From Arcobacter sp. FWKO B (lineage in GTDB: Bacteria; Campylobacterota; Campylobacteria; Campylobacterales; Arcobacteraceae): a DNA stretch of 64,000 bases. How positions within the stretch are numbered: the first letter of the stretch is position 1; every line of letters begins with the position of its first letter. Both the position numbers and the translations under genes were made by a program. Below the pieces are notes generated by a model. The model was not told where the DNA came from, ran no database searches, and was given only the letters and a program-made list of their open reading frames with translations. Location: positions 310,001 to 374,000 of the forward strand of contig NZ_CP041403.1 of the NCBI RefSeq assembly GCF_014844135.1. Reading direction: 5' to 3'. Shown one piece after another: positions 1 through 7,657 of the stretch.

Positions 1-168
1 TTCACCTTCTATTAAATTTACATTAGAAAAGCTTTTAGCTATATTTATAGTTTCATCAACAGAGCCATTGTCATACACTACCACATCATCAAAACTTTCT
101 AGGCTTTTTAGAGTATTACCTATTGTTTTTTCATTGTTTTTTGCTAATACTACTGCACTTATATTCAT
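1..168 (-). CDS. GT2 family glycosyltransferase, N-terminal fragment (partial)
   Basis: This is a minus-strand reading frame that starts with ATG at 168 and is still open at the window edge, giving 56 residues. It begins MNISAVVLAKNNE, followed by a serine-rich stretch and VVVYDNGSVDET. That is the N-terminal half of a GT-A fold with the nucleotide-binding DNGSxDxT motif of GT2 enzymes. The opening resembles LPS core glycosyltransferases of the WaaE/KdtX type, but the acceptor cannot be told from this fragment. The start overlaps the stop of the upstream deacetylase by 4 bp (ATGA), so the two genes are probably translationally coupled. A polysaccharide or lipooligosaccharide role is inferred from the family and its neighbours. 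Confidence 0.85.
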   Translation of the reverse strand, partial: MNISAVVLAKNNEKTIGNTLKSLESFDDVVVYDNGSVDETINIAKSFSNVNLIEGE

Positions 169-890
169 TTTTTTCCTAATCGTTTAATAAAACCTTTAAA
201 TTTATACTTAAGCAATTTCTTAAACCCAAATATCTCATCAGGAGTTTTAAGCCCATCTCCATCAACTCTATATATAACACCATTTATTCCATCAAAGTCT
301 TTATGGATGGCATTACCTATTCTAAATGAGTATTTATAGTATTTTTGGGAATGCTTTAGTACTTCTTGATTGTATTTACCAAAAGGGAATACAAAGCTAT
401 TTACTTCTGTACCAAGTTTACTCTCTAATATCTCTTTTGAGTGTCTCAATTCAAGCTCCAAATCAACACCACTAGCTGTCAAATCAATATGAGAGTGTGA
501 ATGTGAGCCAATTTGAACTAAACCACTATCAAGCATCTCTTTTAGCTCTTTAAATGTACAAAAAGTCCCTTGTTCATAATTGATAAATAAATCATTATGC
601 TCAAACCCCATCCTTAAGGTAGGATCTTTGTCGCAATCATCTAATATATATCTACTAGGAACTGCCAATAAAGCTTTTAATCCATATTTTTGAAGCAAAG
701 GATAAATCAAAAAATAAAAATCAGCATAAGCATCATCAAATGTAAGGCAAACACATTTACCTTTTATTTCTTCACCTGGGAAAATTGTAGTAAAGTTTTG
801 TTTGATATATTTAAGATGCTCTTCAAAAATAGCTAAATCATTACTACATCTATCACTATTTACATGATGATACATAATACTAATCAACAA
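165..890 (-). CDS. polysaccharide deacetylase (NodB/CE4) family protein
   Basis: This 241-residue protein has the NodB homology fold of carbohydrate esterase family 4, whose members remove N- or O-acetyl groups from sugars using a divalent metal. Motif 1 is TFDDAYAD (Asp52 and Asp53), motif 2 is HSHSH (His130 and His134 as metal ligands) and motif 3 is FPFGKYN near residue 168. There is no signal peptide, so it probably acts in the cytoplasm on a lipid-linked or LPS-core sugar, as expected beside a GT2 enzyme and a WaaP-like kinase. The start is TTG at 890, preceded by a GGGAT ribosome-binding sequence. The first ATG at 875 would remove the first beta strand. It overlaps the kinase gene by 11 bp. 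Confidence 0.88.
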   Translation of the reverse strand: MLISIMYHHVNSDRCSNDLAIFEEHLKYIKQNFTTIFPGEEIKGKCVCLTFDDAYADFYFLIYPLLQKYGLKALLAVPSRYILDDCDKDPTLRMGFEHNDLFINYEQGTFCTFKELKEMLDSGLVQIGSHSHSHIDLTASGVDLELELRHSKEILESKLGTEVNSFVFPFGKYNQEVLKHSQKYYKYSFRIGNAIHKDFDGINGVIYRVDGDGLKTPDEIFGFKKLLKYKFKGFIKRLGKK

Positions 891-1638
891 CTTTTATCCC
901 TTTTAATCTTTTTTTGAAATTTATCCTAGCCTTATGAGCATGAGAATATTTCAAAGCATCTTCAACTGCTCTTCTTTCATACATTCCTGCACTTTTGGCA
1001 TATGATTTTATAATAGTAATCAAATCTTCATCTTTTGCCCAAAGTTTTGAGAAGTTTTGAAGTCTTTGCTCATAATAAAGTTCTTTAAACTCCATTCTGT
1101 TAATATCTACTATACTAAACACATAATTATCATCTACTTTTTTTATAAGAATATTTCCAGGTGAATAATCTTTATGAAATACCCCTTTGTTATGTAAATC
1201 ATTAGTAAACTTTCCAAATTCACTAAGTATCTCTTCTTTATCTACAAAGTTTTTATCTAGAAGTGGTTCCCTTATTGTAAAATCATATTCAAACAATATA
1301 GAAACAAAAAAACTCTCTTTTATCATACCTTTTTCAAAAAACTCTATATAACCTACAGGCTTAGGGGTATTTATATTTAATTGTTCTAATTTAATAGCAT
1401 TATCATATGATTTTTTTGCTTTTGAGTCTTTAAGATATGAATATACAACCTTATTTAACATATTAGGAACTTTAAAAGATTTGACTACAAGCATAATGTT
1501 ATTATACTCTATAACTTTTATCTCATTTCTTGCTTTGTGTATAGTTGATGTGTTTTCATTGAAGTAATCTTTTATATTAATTAAGAAATTCTCAAAACCA
1601 GAAAAAGAATCATTTAGTACATATTTAAACTGTGACAA
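880..1638 (-). CDS. lipopolysaccharide kinase (Kdo/WaaP-like) family protein
   Basis: This 252-residue protein has a eukaryotic-like kinase fold of the Kdo/WaaP type, a family that phosphorylates LPS core sugars. Visible elements are a candidate ATP lysine (Lys53 in VVKSF), the catalytic loop HKDYSPGNIL (His155, Asp157, Asn162) and a metal-binding Asp178 in IVDINRM replacing the usual DFG. It starts with TTG at 1638, seven bases after AAAGG; no in-frame ATG lies nearby. It is the first gene of a three-gene minus-strand operon with the deacetylase and the GT2 enzyme, which supports modification of a lipid A-core or surface sugar. The exact sugar is unknown. Confidence 0.82.
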   Translation of the reverse strand: MSQFKYVLNDSFSGFENFLINIKDYFNENTSTIHKARNEIKVIEYNNIMLVVKSFKVPNMLNKVVYSYLKDSKAKKSYDNAIKLEQLNINTPKPVGYIEFFEKGMIKESFFVSILFEYDFTIREPLLDKNFVDKEEILSEFGKFTNDLHNKGVFHKDYSPGNILIKKVDDNYVFSIVDINRMEFKELYYEQRLQNFSKLWAKDEDLITIIKSYAKSAGMYERRAVEDALKYSHAHKARINFKKRLKGIKVVD

Positions 1639-1693
1639 TAAAATACCTTTATATTATTTGGTATTATTTTAGCCAAAAGTAGATTAAAAAGAA

Positions 1694-1716
1694 AAAATAG
1701 AACCTTTTAGATGGTT
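1694..1716 (-). terminator. weak hairpin plus U-run after the NDH-2-like gene
   Basis: On the minus strand, just after the NDH-2-like stop, AAAACC and GGTTC can pair across a short loop. This is followed by a U-rich tract (TATTTTTTCTTTTT). The stem is short, so termination would be weak. It separates the metabolic operon from the polysaccharide genes. Confidence 0.35.
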
Positions 1717-2901
1717 TTACTTTTTCCCTTTTTTAATAAAATGAAGTAGAGGTATTTTATATGTAATAAATACAAATTGTTTTATCAGATATGCTATAAA
1801 TCCTTTTAATTTTACTACTCCATACAAATCACAAACAGCATATTTTCCACCAAGGGCTATTAAAACACCTTGTAGTTTTGGCTCACATGGTATTAAAGGC
1901 TTTTTATGTATCATATTTAATACATTTTTTGCGGCACTTATACCAGTAGCCCTTGCTACTGTAACATTTGCTGGCATTTTATTACCTTGTTTATCTTTTA
2001 TCTCAGCAATATCACCAATTGCGAATACATTGTCATACTCAGTGACTTGTAATGTATCTCTTACAATAATCTGATTTTTACTATTTTTTGATAAGGTTAA
2101 TTTTGTTGCAAGATTAGAAGCTTCAATACCACCAGCAAAGACGATAAAAGCGTATCTTATCATTGTATCATTACTAAGATATAAATATTCATTATCACAC
2201 CCTGTCATTTTTGCATTTGTGACAATATTTATTTTGAGCTCTTTTAGTCTATCGTGGGACATTTTAATTATCTGCTTATCAAAGCCATGTAGTATTGTAT
2301 CTCCAGAGCTTATAAGGGATATTCTAAAATTATCACATATAAAACTACCTCTTTCAAAAAACTTTTTTGCATAATATGCCATCTCAGCAGCTATTTCAAC
2401 TCCACTAAGTCCTGCTCCAACTACTGCAATATGGGTTTTGTCACATTTTTTTGCTTCATCACTAATTTTATTGAATAATTGATTTTCAAAACTTTGTTTG
2501 AAGAATATAGCTTTATGAAGCTTTTTTAAATCATCAGTATGATTCAATCCCTCAATGCTTCTTGGAAAAAGTGTTCTTGAACCTATGGCTATAATTAGAT
2601 AATCATAATTTATTATCTCTTTTTCTTGGGTATGTATCTCTTTTGTATCAAAATCAATATTTACTACTCTTAAATTTTTGTATTCCAAATATGAATGATT
2701 TAACCCTGCGCATAAACTTGGCAAATCAATAGTTACATCGGCAATATTTGCCTTATTTGCTATCAAATCATACACTTCTGGCTGAATATTATGATAAGTG
2801 TGTTTATCTATTAGTGTTATTTTTATATGGTGTTCTTTTACAAGTTCTCTTAATGCATAAAGTCCAGCATATCCTCCACCTAAAACCACTACTTTTTTCA
2901 T
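1717..2901 (-). CDS. type II NADH:quinone oxidoreductase-like FAD/NAD(P) oxidoreductase
   Basis: This 394-residue flavoprotein of the Pyr_redox_2 family resembles type II NADH dehydrogenases, which pass electrons from NADH to quinone without pumping protons. The first dinucleotide fold (VVLGGGYAGLYALRE, residues 4-18) binds FAD, the second (VVGAGLSGVEIAAEM) binds NAD(P)H, and a late FAIGDIAEI motif completes the FAD site. Two internal cysteines are not arranged as a redox-active CxxC pair. The ATG at 2901 follows AAAGGA at good spacing and directly opens the FAD motif. The upstream ATG at 2928 overlaps the preceding stop but would add nine residues. It lies in one minus-strand run with the acyl-CoA synthetase and pgm, so it may reoxidise NADH made by glycolysis. 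Sulfide:quinone reductase is less likely because the needed cysteines are missing. Confidence 0.8.
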   Translation of the reverse strand: MKKVVVLGGGYAGLYALRELVKEHHIKITLIDKHTYHNIQPEVYDLIANKANIADVTIDLPSLCAGLNHSYLEYKNLRVVNIDFDTKEIHTQEKEIINYDYLIIAIGSRTLFPRSIEGLNHTDDLKKLHKAIFFKQSFENQLFNKISDEAKKCDKTHIAVVGAGLSGVEIAAEMAYYAKKFFERGSFICDNFRISLISSGDTILHGFDKQIIKMSHDRLKELKINIVTNAKMTGCDNEYLYLSNDTMIRYAFIVFAGGIEASNLATKLTLSKNSKNQIIVRDTLQVTEYDNVFAIGDIAEIKDKQGNKMPANVTVARATGISAAKNVLNMIHKKPLIPCEPKLQGVLIALGGKYAVCDLYGVVKLKGFIAYLIKQFVFITYKIPLLHFIKKGKK

Positions 2902-2924
2902 ATATAATTCCTTTCTTCCCTTCA

Positions 2925-4862
2925 TCATAAAAACGAAGATGCTTCTTGTAAAGAGGCAAATGATAAAATCTTATGGGCTCTTAAGTATGTCAAAGCATCT
3001 TTTACAAGTTCTCCACCTAAAAATATAGGGATTATTTTTTTATTGCTATTTTTGTATTTTACAAATAACTCAGCAATTGCCAAACAATCTGTCATAAACT
3101 GTGGAGTAATTAGTACATAAATCATATCAACTTTTTCAAAAGTAGTAACAATATCCAAAGTTTTTTCGTATCTATCACTTAAGGCATCACCAATTATATC
3201 TATAGGATTTGATTTTGGCCAGTTAAAGGGAAGCACACTATCAAGCAATGCTATTTCAGCCTCACTCATCTCATACATTTTTTTACCCTTATCTATAACA
3301 TAATCAGTAAGAATTGATGCTGGTCCTCCAGCGTTTGTAACTATTAAAATATTTTCTACTACATTTAAAGGATTAAAAAGTAGTGCTTCAATATTATCTT
3401 CTATTTTGCTCCCTACACTTTGAAGTAACCCTTTGAACATATCATAATTTCCACTTAGATTTCCAGTATGGCTAAATGCTGCTTTTTTGGATGCTTCATT
3501 TTTGCCAGTTTTGAAAATATATATTGGTTTTTTGGAATTTCTTATAGCTTGTAAAAATCTTTTACCATCTTTGATACCCTCAGCATATATAGATATATAT
3601 TGACAAAGTTCATCTTCATTTAACATCTCTATCATTTGAGCAAAATTCAAATCAACCATATTTCCTACAGATACTATATGTGAAAATCCTATGTTATTGA
3701 CATAAGCTTTGTCCATAAGAGCTGACAAAACTGCACCTGATTGTGATAAAAGGGCAAGATTGCCTTTTAGTACATGGTCAGTTCCAAATGTAAGGTTTAG
3801 GTTTTTGTTACCATTAAAATACCCTAAGCAGTTTGGTCCTATTATATTGAAGTTGTGAATTGTTGCAAGTTCTTTTATCTTATCTTCACTTGTCAAATCC
3901 CCTACTTCTTTGAATCCTGCACTTATGATGACTAGGTTTTTGATGTTTTTTTGTATCAAATCTTCTATTACTTGTAATACAAACTTTGAAGGTATTGTAA
4001 TGACCGCTGTATCTATATCACTTGGAAGACTAGAAACTTGCGTATAAAGCTCTCTACCGAATAAATATCCACCCTTTTGGTTGATAAAATATATTTCACA
4101 ATGACTAATAAGTGAGTTTTTCGCTACTGCGTACCCAACTTTTAGCTCTTCTGAACTAGCTCCAATAACTGCTATTTTTTGATTTTCAAAGAAATTTGGT
4201 CTATTTCTTGGTAGCTCTTTTGACTCAAAAGGCACACCTTTTTTTATCCTGCTATCTACTATGGTAAAACCATCTTGGTTGAGTATCACTGGATTGAAAT
4301 CAAGCTCCACAATATCTGGGTTTTGGCTTATGAATAATTGCACTTTTTTGATAAACTCTACTGCAAGTTTTATATCTATCGTTGTACCTCTGAAATTATC
4401 AAAAACTTTTGAAATTTTGGTTGATTTTATAGCTCTTATTATCTCTTCACTACCAGCATTTGTATCTATATAACATACATCTTTGTACATCTCAAGATAA
4501 ACGCCCCCTTTTCCAAAAAGGATAACTTTACCAAAAATCTCATCATCAACCACACCCACATATACCTCTACACCTTTGGTCATAGCAGTCACGATAAAAC
4601 CATCACTATTATCAAGCTCTACCCCTTTTTGGGCTACATTTGATATGATTTCTTTTATAGCTTCTTTTAATACCATCTCATTTGGGATACTCAAAATCAC
4701 CCCTCCAAAGTCACTTTTGTGTACTACCTTTGGCGACTCAATTTTCAGTGCTACTGGATAAAAATCAATCTTTGGTAGAGTGTCATTTAGCTTAAAAGAA
4801 TAAAACTTTGGTGTTTGAAATCCAAAGTGTGTAAGCTGTTCGTAAATTTCTGATTCTTTCAT
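2925..4862 (-). CDS. acetate--CoA ligase (ADP-forming) family protein, fused beta-alpha order
   Basis: At 645 residues this is a one-chain NDP-forming acyl-CoA synthetase, interconverting acyl-CoA + ADP + Pi with acid + ATP + CoA. An ATP-grasp domain lies first (about 1-215, with GKGGVYLEMYKDV near 118-130). A Rossmann CoA-binding domain follows from about 228 (KIAVIGASSEE). The succinyl-CoA ligase-like part then shows GPNCLG (342-347), SQSGA (373-377) and His465 in a SHTG motif. The beta-before-alpha order is the reverse of the common alpha-beta fusion, and there is no GNAT domain, so it is not a Pat-type acetyltransferase. Placement between an NDH-2-like gene and pgm suggests ATP gain from acetyl-CoA during sugar breakdown, though propionate or other acids are possible. 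Substrate range is not visible. Confidence 0.85.
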   Translation of the reverse strand: MKESEIYEQLTHFGFQTPKFYSFKLNDTLPKIDFYPVALKIESPKVVHKSDFGGVILSIPNEMVLKEAIKEIISNVAQKGVELDNSDGFIVTAMTKGVEVYVGVVDDEIFGKVILFGKGGVYLEMYKDVCYIDTNAGSEEIIRAIKSTKISKVFDNFRGTTIDIKLAVEFIKKVQLFISQNPDIVELDFNPVILNQDGFTIVDSRIKKGVPFESKELPRNRPNFFENQKIAVIGASSEELKVGYAVAKNSLISHCEIYFINQKGGYLFGRELYTQVSSLPSDIDTAVITIPSKFVLQVIEDLIQKNIKNLVIISAGFKEVGDLTSEDKIKELATIHNFNIIGPNCLGYFNGNKNLNLTFGTDHVLKGNLALLSQSGAVLSALMDKAYVNNIGFSHIVSVGNMVDLNFAQMIEMLNEDELCQYISIYAEGIKDGKRFLQAIRNSKKPIYIFKTGKNEASKKAAFSHTGNLSGNYDMFKGLLQSVGSKIEDNIEALLFNPLNVVENILIVTNAGGPASILTDYVIDKGKKMYEMSEAEIALLDSVLPFNWPKSNPIDIIGDALSDRYEKTLDIVTTFEKVDMIYVLITPQFMTDCLAIAELFVKYKNSNKKIIPIFLGGELVKDALTYLRAHKILSFASLQEASSFL

Positions 4863-4870
4863 GGATACTC

Positions 4871-6475
4871 CTAAAATAAACTATCAACAATTTTTTTTGC
4901 ATCTGTTTGAATTTGTTTTAAATGCTCTTCATTTATAAAACTCTCTGCATAAATCTTATAAACATCTTCTGTTCCAGAAGGTCTAAGGGCAAACCATCCG
5001 TTTTTCGCATTTACTTTTAGTCCACCTATTTTTGCACCGTTACTTGCTGTGGTCAAGATGCTTTCTATTTTTTCCCCTGCTAGGGTATCTGATTTGATAT
5101 CTTGTGGAGTTAGGTTTTTTAATTTTTGTTTTTGTTCGCTTGAGGCTACTGCGTCTATTCTTGCATATATTGGTGAGCCGTGTTTTGATGTAAGATTTGC
5201 ATAATATATACCTGCGTCAATCCCAGTTTTTGCCAAAATCTCAGCTGAGAGAAGATTGAGGATAATACCATCTTTATCTGTACTCCACACATTCTTATCA
5301 AATCTAAGGAAACTAGCCCCAGCACTCTCTTCTCCACCAAAGAAAATTTTTCCATCAATCAAAGGCTTTACAAACCATTTGAACCCAACTGGTGTCTCAA
5401 AAAGCTCTTTTTGGTTATCATTTGCCACTCTATCTATCATAGAGCTACTCACTAGCGTCTTACCGATTCCAAGACCATCAAAATCTCTACTTTTTGATAG
5501 ATAATCTATAGCAACACTTAAATAATGGTTTGGATTGAGTAATCCTTTGCTTTTGGTGACAATTCCATGTCTATCAAAATCTGTATCATTTCCAAAAGCT
5601 ATATCATAGTTGTCTTTTAGTGCGATTAGTCCTGCCATAGCATAAGGACTTGAACAATCCATTCTTATCTTACCGTCGTAATCAAGATGCATAAAAGAAA
5701 ATGTAAAATCAGCTGTGTCATTGAATATATCCATATCAAGCCCATACATTTTTCTAATAGCATGATAATATTTCATACCACTTCCACCCATACAATCAGC
5801 CCCTATTTTGATACCTGATTTTCTAATAGCATCCATATCTATAACATTTACCAAATCTTTTACATAAGGAGTGACAAAATCATACTCTTTTATACAATTT
5901 TGCTTGAGTGCTTCTTCATATGGGATGATATTTACTCCCAAAAGGTTGTTTTTGAGGTATTCGTTGGCTTTGTTTTCTATCCAATTTGTAGCATCCACAT
6001 CAGCAGGTCCGCCATCTATGCCATTGTATTTAAATCCACCATCACTTGGTGGGTTGTGTGAAGGGGTGATTACTATTCCATCACTTCCAATGTGTGTCAA
6101 AATTGCATGAGATATTACTGGGGTTGGGGTGTATTCAAAATTGGCTGCATAATATGTATTCACTCCATTTGCACCAAGTACACATAAAGTACTTTTATGA
6201 GCAGGAGTCGATAAAGCATGTGTATCCATACCTATATATAAAGCCTCACTAATACCCTCTTTATTTCGATAATCAACAACAGCTTGAGTGACAGCTAGGA
6301 TATGAGCTTCATTAAAACTATTTTTCAAGCTACTGCCACGATGACCTGAAGTACCAAATGAGATAAGTTGTGACATATCATTAGTATCTATAGTTTTTGT
6401 ATAATATGCACTTATCAAATCAGCAATGTTTTCCAACATATCTTTTGGTGCAATCTTTCCAGCAATTTTTTCCAT
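4871..6475 (-). CDS. pgm: phosphoglucomutase (alpha-D-glucose phosphate-specific)
   Basis: This 534-residue enzyme of the alpha-phosphohexomutase family interconverts glucose 1-phosphate and glucose 6-phosphate. Its length is close to the roughly 546 residues of the enterobacterial Pgm. The phosphoserine loop is TPSHNPPSDGG with Ser139, the metal loop is NDTDFDRHG, the sugar loop is GGEESAGAS, and the C-terminal phosphate loop is RPSGTED. All four signatures are intact, unlike the mutase domain at 12461. The start ATG follows a GAGGAAAATAT ribosome-binding region. The enzyme joins the glycogen operon, which makes and uses glucose 1-phosphate, to Pgi and Pfk. It is divergent from gap. Confidence 0.95.
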   Translation of the reverse strand: MEKIAGKIAPKDMLENIADLISAYYTKTIDTNDMSQLISFGTSGHRGSSLKNSFNEAHILAVTQAVVDYRNKEGISEALYIGMDTHALSTPAHKSTLCVLGANGVNTYYAANFEYTPTPVISHAILTHIGSDGIVITPSHNPPSDGGFKYNGIDGGPADVDATNWIENKANEYLKNNLLGVNIIPYEEALKQNCIKEYDFVTPYVKDLVNVIDMDAIRKSGIKIGADCMGGSGMKYYHAIRKMYGLDMDIFNDTADFTFSFMHLDYDGKIRMDCSSPYAMAGLIALKDNYDIAFGNDTDFDRHGIVTKSKGLLNPNHYLSVAIDYLSKSRDFDGLGIGKTLVSSSMIDRVANDNQKELFETPVGFKWFVKPLIDGKIFFGGEESAGASFLRFDKNVWSTDKDGIILNLLSAEILAKTGIDAGIYYANLTSKHGSPIYARIDAVASSEQKQKLKNLTPQDIKSDTLAGEKIESILTTASNGAKIGGLKVNAKNGWFALRPSGTEDVYKIYAESFINEEHLKQIQTDAKKIVDSLF

Positions 6476-6516
6476 ATATTTTCCTCGTAAAAATCTTACT
6501 CACATAATAAAATTAA

Positions 6517-6522
6517 ATTATA
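6517..6522 (-). promoter_or_regulatory. -10 box of the pgm operon
   Basis: On the minus strand TATAAT lies 42 bases upstream of the pgm ATG, in very AT-rich DNA. No clear -35 hexamer is visible, as is usual for the vegetative sigma factor of Campylobacterota. Confidence 0.5.
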
Positions 6523-6562
6523 GCTTAGTATTAATAATTTATTCCTTTGAGAATAATTTAGA

Positions 6563-6568
6563 TATAAT
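6563..6568 (+). promoter_or_regulatory. -10 box of the gap promoter
   Basis: TATAAT sits about 70 bases before the gap ATG, in the context TTAGATATAAT. It faces away from the pgm promoter, so the 162-bp gap between pgm and gap is a divergent control region. No -35 box is evident. The leader is about 60 nt and has no obvious strong hairpin. Confidence 0.5.
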
Positions 6569-6637
6569 TTTAGTAACCAATATGCAATTAATTAAATTTA
6601 TAATTGTATATCAATTCAGTAATATAAAGGTAATAAC

Positions 6638-7633
6638 ATGGGATTAAAAGTAGCAATAAACGGAACTGGTAGAATTGGAATCATAGTTACAAAGATTGTA
6701 ACTAGTAGAAGTGATATGGAACTTGTTGCACTAAATACAACAGCAGATATGGAAATGCTTAGATATCTTTTAAAATATGATAGTGTTCACACAGGTGTAG
6801 AAGCTGAAATTATTGATGAAAATAATATGTTAATAAATGGCAAGAAAGTAAGAATTTTTTCTTCTAGAGATCCAAAAGAAGTGGAATTTGGAAAATGTGG
6901 TGCTGAGGTAGTTATAGAGTGTACTGGCGCATTTTTAACAACAGAAAAATGTAAAGCTCACTTAAAAGATGGTGTAAAAAAAGTAGTAATGAGTGCACCT
7001 GCTAGTGATGATACACCAACATATGTACTAAATATCAATACAGACAGCTATAAAGGCGAAGCAATCGTCTCAAATGCAAGCTGTACTACAAACTGCCTAG
7101 CACCTATTTGTAAAGTGCTTGATGATACATTTGGTATTGAAAATGGTCTTATGACTACAATTCACTCATATACAAATGACCAAAATATCCTTGATGTAAA
7201 ACACAAAAAAGACAAAAGAAGAGCAAGAGCGGCTGCAATCAATATGATACCTACGACAACAGGTGCTGCAAAAGCTATAGGTCTTGTAATGCCTCATCTT
7301 CAAGGCAAACTAAATGGATATGCCATGAGAGTTCCAACTGCTGATGTATCTGTAGTGGATTTGACTGCAAATCTTAAAAAAGAAGTTACTAAAGAAGAAA
7401 TAAATGAAGCTATGCAAAAAGCATCTCTTGGGGCTTTTAAAGGTTTGATTGAAATTGATACAGAAAAAAGAGTATCAAGTGATTTTATAGGAAGTTCATA
7501 TAGTGCTACATTTATCCCTGATATGACAAGTGTTGTTGATAAAAAAACTGTAAAAGTTCTTGCTTGGTATGATAATGAGTGGGGATATAGTAGTAGACTT
7601 GTAGATATGGTGAAATTTGTAGGGAACAATTAA
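6638..7633 (+). CDS. gap: glyceraldehyde-3-phosphate dehydrogenase, possibly NADP-using
   Basis: This 331-residue type I GAPDH interconverts glyceraldehyde 3-phosphate and 1,3-bisphosphoglycerate. The catalytic cysteine is Cys149 in SNASCTTNC, the active-site His lies in TIHSYTNDQ, and WYDNEWGYS closes the protein. Two cofactor positions are unusual. The Asp that normally follows Asn at the end of the second strand (ND in NAD enzymes) is Thr34 (LNTTAD), and the usual Leu-Pro before the conserved His is Val-Lys (LDVKHKK). Both changes remove features of strict NAD enzymes, so dual or NADP use is possible; this is inference. The nucleotide loop reads NGTGRIG rather than NGFGRIG. AAAGG precedes the ATG at good spacing. 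A pyruvate kinase-like gene follows after 24 bp. Confidence 0.95.
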   Translation: MGLKVAINGTGRIGIIVTKIVTSRSDMELVALNTTADMEMLRYLLKYDSVHTGVEAEIIDENNMLINGKKVRIFSSRDPKEVEFGKCGAEVVIECTGAFLTTEKCKAHLKDGVKKVVMSAPASDDTPTYVLNINTDSYKGEAIVSNASCTTNCLAPICKVLDDTFGIENGLMTTIHSYTNDQNILDVKHKKDKRRARAAAINMIPTTTGAAKAIGLVMPHLQGKLNGYAMRVPTADVSVVDLTANLKKEVTKEEINEAMQKASLGAFKGLIEIDTEKRVSSDFIGSSYSATFIPDMTSVVDKKTVKVLAWYDNEWGYSSRLVDMVKFVGNN

Positions 7634-7657
7634 CAAACATTACATTAAAGAGTTACT

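Noticed and set aside
2902-2928. ATG at 2928 as the NDH-2-like start
   Set aside because: The ATG at 2901 has a better ribosome-binding site and starts just before the FAD motif; the upstream start adds nine residues without family support.
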